Shown: positions 6,351 to 8,648 of the stretch, piece after piece | Numbering within the stretch: position 1 is the stretch's first letter | Layout: every line of letters begins with the position of its first letter | NCBI GenBank assembly: GCA_900753685.1 | Contig: CAAEAB010000094.1 | Span: forward strand, 1 to 8,648 | Source: Lachnospiraceae bacterium | Lineage (GTDB): Bacteria > Bacillota > Clostridia > Lachnospirales > Lachnospiraceae | Reading direction: 5' to 3' | DNA length: 8,648 bases | The notes under the pieces: model-generated | What the model was told of the DNA's origin: nothing | Databases searched by the model: none | What the model saw: only the letters and a program-made list of their open reading frames with translations | Program-made: the position numbers and the translations under genes

Positions 6351-6647
6351 CTATTCTTTCTTTTCCTGAATACGCTGAATCGCCAAATCGTAGCCGTCAT
6401 TCCCATAATTCAGAGAACGGTTGACACGGCTGATCGTCGCTGTGGATGCGCCTGTTTTCTCCGCAATCTCCAAATAAGTTTTATGCTGACGAAGCATTCT
6501 GGCTACTTCAAATCTCTGTGACAGAGAAAGAATCTCATTAATCGTTGCCAGATCTTCAAAAAAATCAAAACATTCATCCACCGACTTCAACTGAATAATC
6601 GCCTCAAATAAAGTTTCCACTGCGGACGTCCGTATCTTTTTATTCAT
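6351..6647 (-). CDS. TrpR-like regulator, YerC/YecD family
   Basis: A 98-residue helix-turn-helix protein of the YerC/YecD family, related to the Trp repressor. The helix-turn-helix lies at about 57-80 (TYLEIAEKTGASTATISRVN, then RSLN), and FEDLATINEILSLSQRFEVA upstream matches the family helices. The ATG at 6647 is preferred over an in-frame GTG at 6659, because the latter would lie inside the GGGTGGGA that serves as ribosome binding site, and family proteins start close to this ATG. YerC-type proteins lack a settled ligand, and tryptophan binding should not be assumed. It lies 77 bases downstream of plsC with a likely promoter of its own, and ends at the shared terminator. Confidence 0.9.
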   Translation of the reverse strand: MNKKIRTSAVETLFEAIIQLKSVDECFDFFEDLATINEILSLSQRFEVARMLRQHKTYLEIAEKTGASTATISRVNRSLNYGNDGYDLAIQRIQEKKE

Positions 6648-6694
6648 AGTCAATCCCACCCTTTAACACTGTAAAATTTGAAATCATTATTTAT

Positions 6695-6712
6695 ATCTTA
6701 ACATTATAAGAT
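6695..6712. repeat. 18-base inverted repeat on the yerC promoter, possible operator
   Basis: ATCTTAACATTATAAGAT consists of perfect 6-base arms (6695-6700 and 6707-6712) around a 6-base spacer. It covers the candidate -10 elements, which is where a repressor site would be placed, perhaps for the gene's own product. It is AT-rich and short, so chance is a real alternative. Confidence 0.4.
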
Positions 6713-6723
6713 GATAAAGTCAA
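6695..6723 (-). promoter_or_regulatory. Probable promoter of the yerC-like gene
   Basis: On the minus strand, TTGACT (6723-6718) and TAAGAT (6700-6695) are separated by 17 bases. A perfect TATAAT at 6708-6703 is an alternative -10, but its -35 would be poor. The -35 starts one base after the plsC stop codon, so the regulator can be expressed apart from the cobalamin operon. Confidence 0.5.
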
Positions 6724-6724
6724 T

Positions 6725-7468
6725 TCAATTCACAGAAAGTTCCGAATTCTCCAGCGTATATTGTGCAATTGCCGCTTCAATCCGCTCTTTAACAATTGCT
6801 GCAATTTCCACTGTTTTCAGGCCCTTATACTCCTCATAGGTCAAGGGCTCCAAATAGTGAATCTGGGCTGTCATTTTTTTAACGGAGTGAATATCAAAGG
6901 CTTTGTAAGAATCGATGATCGCCACCGGAACAATCGGACATTTGGCATAAACAGCGCTTTTAAATGCACCGCCTTTAAAGCTCAGCAGCTTATTTCCTTC
7001 ACGGCTCCGCGTTCCTTCGGCAAAGATAATGTAATTACGCCCCTTCTTCACTTCCTCCGCCACCTCGCGAATCACCGTCATGGACTGGCGCACATCCGAC
7101 CGGTCCATGGCCTTTGCATGAAGCAGCCGGGCAATCTGTTTGATTAAAATAATATTCGCCACCTCTTTTTTCATGACAAACGAAATAAAACGCCCATGGG
7201 TCTCAAAAAAAAGCAGTGTGTCAAAAAGTCCCTGATGATTCGGAAAAAGGATATAGCCGTTTTCCGCGGGAAGCTTCTCCCGGCCGGTACACTTCACTTC
7301 CACCCGACCGGCCCGGTTTGCCCGGGTGGTTATCTCCTGTAATAAATCCGAGCGCAATTGTTCATTATATTTCTCAAAATTATCATCCTTACCATAACGG
7401 CAAACCTTTGCCCACCATCCCGGCACCTTATAACAAAGCCGAATGACCATCAATATAATTCGTTCCAT
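6725..7468 (-). CDS. plsC: 1-acyl-sn-glycerol-3-phosphate acyltransferase (PlsC type)
   Basis: Transfers an acyl chain to lysophosphatidic acid to make phosphatidic acid, the precursor of membrane phospholipids, at the inner face of the membrane. The 247 residues carry the acyltransferase motifs in order: NHQGLFD (77-83, catalytic H78 and D83, the HX4D motif), the RS/DR-containing segment (MDRSDV, 121-126), EGTRS (151-155), and PIVPVAI (178-184). The N-terminal 20 residues are hydrophobic and basic and could act as a membrane anchor. It follows cbiC after two bases and its ribosome binding site (GTGGAG) is inside the cbiC end, so it is the tail of the cobalamin operon although its pathway is unrelated. 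Other LPLAT-fold enzymes, such as those acting on ornithine lipids or other lysolipids, cannot be fully excluded. Confidence 0.88.
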   Translation of the reverse strand: MERIILMVIRLCYKVPGWWAKVCRYGKDDNFEKYNEQLRSDLLQEITTRANRAGRVEVKCTGREKLPAENGYILFPNHQGLFDTLLFFETHGRFISFVMKKEVANIILIKQIARLLHAKAMDRSDVRQSMTVIREVAEEVKKGRNYIIFAEGTRSREGNKLLSFKGGAFKSAVYAKCPIVPVAIIDSYKAFDIHSVKKMTAQIHYLEPLTYEEYKGLKTVEIAAIVKERIEAAIAQYTLENSELSVN

Positions 7469-7470
7469 CC

Positions 7471-8112
7471 CTAAAACTCCACTTCATCTTTATAGTATAA
7501 TAGGGCGTTGCATATTGCCGCAGCAATATTGCTTCCACCCTTCCGGCCCGCAGCAACAATCCACGGGACCCTTGTCCGCATAAACAATTCCTTGGACTCG
7601 GTCACATTGACAAAGCCCACAGGAACTCCAATAACCATCTCCGGTCTGACCACACCGCTCTCCACCAGCTCATAGAGCCGGACTAGCGCCGTCGGCGCAT
7701 TCCCAATAGCAAAGATCAACGGTTTTTCTATGGAAGCCCCCCGCTCCATACAGATCGACGACCGGGTCACGCCCCGTTCCTTCGCCTCCCGAATCACCTC
7801 TTCATCATCGATAAAACAATGTACCTGACCGCCGTACCGGGCCAACTGCCCTTTATTAATTCCCGACATAGCCATTCGGGTATCGGTCACAATGTCCGCT
7901 CCGGATCTGAGCGCCTGAATTCCTTTTTTACAGGCTTCCGGCGAGAACTTGAGATTCAGATTATAATCAAAATCCGCTGATGTATGAATACATCGTCGAA
8001 CCACCGAAAGCTCCGGCTCCCTCCATTCGGTCTCCCCCAGCTCCCCGGCAATAATTTCCATGCTCCGGGCTTCAATATCTCCCGGCTTTACAAATTTGAT
8101 CTCATCAAGCAT
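7471..8112 (-). CDS. cbiC: Cobalt-precorrin-8 methylmutase
   Basis: Moves the C-11 methyl group to C-12 of cobalt-precorrin-8 to give cobyrinic acid, a late ring step of corrin synthesis in the cytosol. The 213 residues match the CbiC/CobH family along their length: RRCIHTSADFD (39-49, with the catalytic-type H43), TDTRM (76-80), GNAPTAL (137-143), GVPVGFVNVTESKE (162-175) and GRKGGSN (189-195). The length is normal for the family. The anaerobic name cbiC is preferred from the apparent clostridial setting; the sequence alone cannot separate it from CobH. The gene follows the adenosyltransferase by 12 bases with a GGGAGGA site, and is followed by plsC after two bases. Confidence 0.95.
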   Translation of the reverse strand: MLDEIKFVKPGDIEARSMEIIAGELGETEWREPELSVVRRCIHTSADFDYNLNLKFSPEACKKGIQALRSGADIVTDTRMAMSGINKGQLARYGGQVHCFIDDEEVIREAKERGVTRSSICMERGASIEKPLIFAIGNAPTALVRLYELVESGVVRPEMVIGVPVGFVNVTESKELFMRTRVPWIVAAGRKGGSNIAAAICNALLYYKDEVEF

Positions 8113-8124
8113 GATTTCCTCCCA

Positions 8125-8643
8125 CTAAAACTCAATTCCCTTTCTGGCCGGCAGTCCTAAATCAAAGGGATGTTTTTTCTTATGTATCTCCGATATATAA
8201 TCCGCCGTCTCCCAAAGCCTGTCACCTTCGTATCTCCCGGTAAGAATCCATTCCCGGTCTTTACCGCAGGAAATCAGATAAAGAAGTTTTCCTTCCTCCA
8301 CCATGCCGCGGCTGACAGCATATAATATTTCGTCCAGAAAAATCACTTCCGCGGTCAGTTCTCCGCTTTCCAGGCGGAAGCTCAGGTTGTTAAGAAGCTC
8401 CATATATTCCCGCTTCATGGCTTCCTTTTCCTCCGGAGTCATCTGGAAGAGAAACTTTATCCGCTCCGGTCCCTTCATAACGCAAATCCCGGGAATATGT
8501 TCCAATAGCTTTCGCTCAGAGGAGGTATTGTCTTTTAAAAACTGATAGATTAAAACTTGTTTTCCGGCTCCGGCAGCTCTCAGGCACAGTCCCATACCGG
8601 CCGTCGTTTTGCCTTTTCCATCGCCGCAATATATATGTATCAT
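8125..8643 (-). CDS. Corrinoid ATP:cob(I)alamin adenosyltransferase, BtuR/CobA/CobO type
   Basis: Attaches the 5'-deoxyadenosyl group of ATP to the reduced cobalt of corrinoids, making the coenzyme form. The 172 residues open with MIHIYCGDGKGKTTAGMGL, the family's N-terminal P-loop (GDGKGKTT, 7-14). They continue with the Walker-B-like VIFLDEI (100-106), LTGR (134-137) and the conserved end ADYISEIHKKKHPFDLGLPA then RKGIEF. The length fits the short form of the family. The start is 5 bases from the window edge, so its ribosome binding site and promoter are not visible; TGA directly before the ATG may be the stop of the previous gene. Co-location with cbiC supports de novo cobalamin synthesis rather than salvage alone. 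The symbol btuR or cobA depends on convention and is left out. Confidence 0.93.
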   Translation of the reverse strand: MIHIYCGDGKGKTTAGMGLCLRAAGAGKQVLIYQFLKDNTSSERKLLEHIPGICVMKGPERIKFLFQMTPEEKEAMKREYMELLNNLSFRLESGELTAEVIFLDEILYAVSRGMVEEGKLLYLISCGKDREWILTGRYEGDRLWETADYISEIHKKKHPFDLGLPARKGIEF

Positions 8644-8648
8644 TCACA

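Noticed and set aside
6648..6659. A GTG start for the yerC-like gene giving 102 residues
   Set aside because: The GTG lies inside the ribosome binding site of the ATG at 6647, and the ATG fits the family's start.
6660..6724. Cobalamin riboswitch near the cobalamin genes
   Set aside because: No B12-box-like element appears, and the operon start is outside the window.

Overview
The window looks like chromosome of an anaerobic, low-to-moderate GC Firmicute of the Clostridia, most like a Lachnospiraceae-type gut organism. The reasons are a DUF1836 regulator, a YerC/YecD-type TrpR-like protein, a CPBP membrane protease, a DUF362 ferredoxin-fused protein, anaerobic-type corrin genes and strong GGAGG-like ribosome binding sites. 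The family assignments are by recognition of motifs, and the taxon is inference. All but one gene lie on the minus strand, so the text below follows the minus strand from high to low coordinates.

Region A (8643 to 6351, minus): a corrinoid ATP adenosyltransferase (BtuR/CobA type), cobalt-precorrin-8 methylmutase (cbiC) and a PlsC-type acyltransferase are packed with gaps of 12 and 2 bases, as the end of a larger cobalamin operon that begins outside the window. A 77-base gap with a promoter-like sequence and an 18-base inverted repeat then leads to a small TrpR-like regulator (YerC/YecD family).

Region B (5546 to 6350, plus): a single DUF1836 gene, the only plus-strand gene, has a good sigma-70/sigma-A promoter. 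It shares a long two-way terminator with the convergent yerC-like gene.

Region C (5545 to 3425, minus): a CPBP intramembrane protease is followed by a DUF362 protein with two 4Fe-4S clusters, which starts at a TTG codon whose Shine-Dalgarno overlaps the end of the protease gene.

Region D (3424 to 1, minus): an orphan NMT1/SsuA-like substrate-binding lipoprotein has a ribosome binding site that can fold into a long hairpin. It is followed by an OLD-family ATPase with a TOPRIM nuclease domain, preceded by a GC-rich hairpin and a possible 17-residue leader peptide. A PHP-family phosphoesterase (YcdX type, cut by the window edge) follows, its start overlapping the ATPase stop as ATGA. The OLD-TOPRIM plus PHP pair is the best candidate here for an undescribed two-gene nucleic-acid-processing or defence system. 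The mRNA structures ahead of the lipoprotein and the ATPase are the most unusual non-coding features.

There is no tRNA, rRNA, CRISPR array, transposase or recognisable riboswitch class. No intergenic stretch exceeds 300 bases; the longest, at 5546-5672, is 127 bases.
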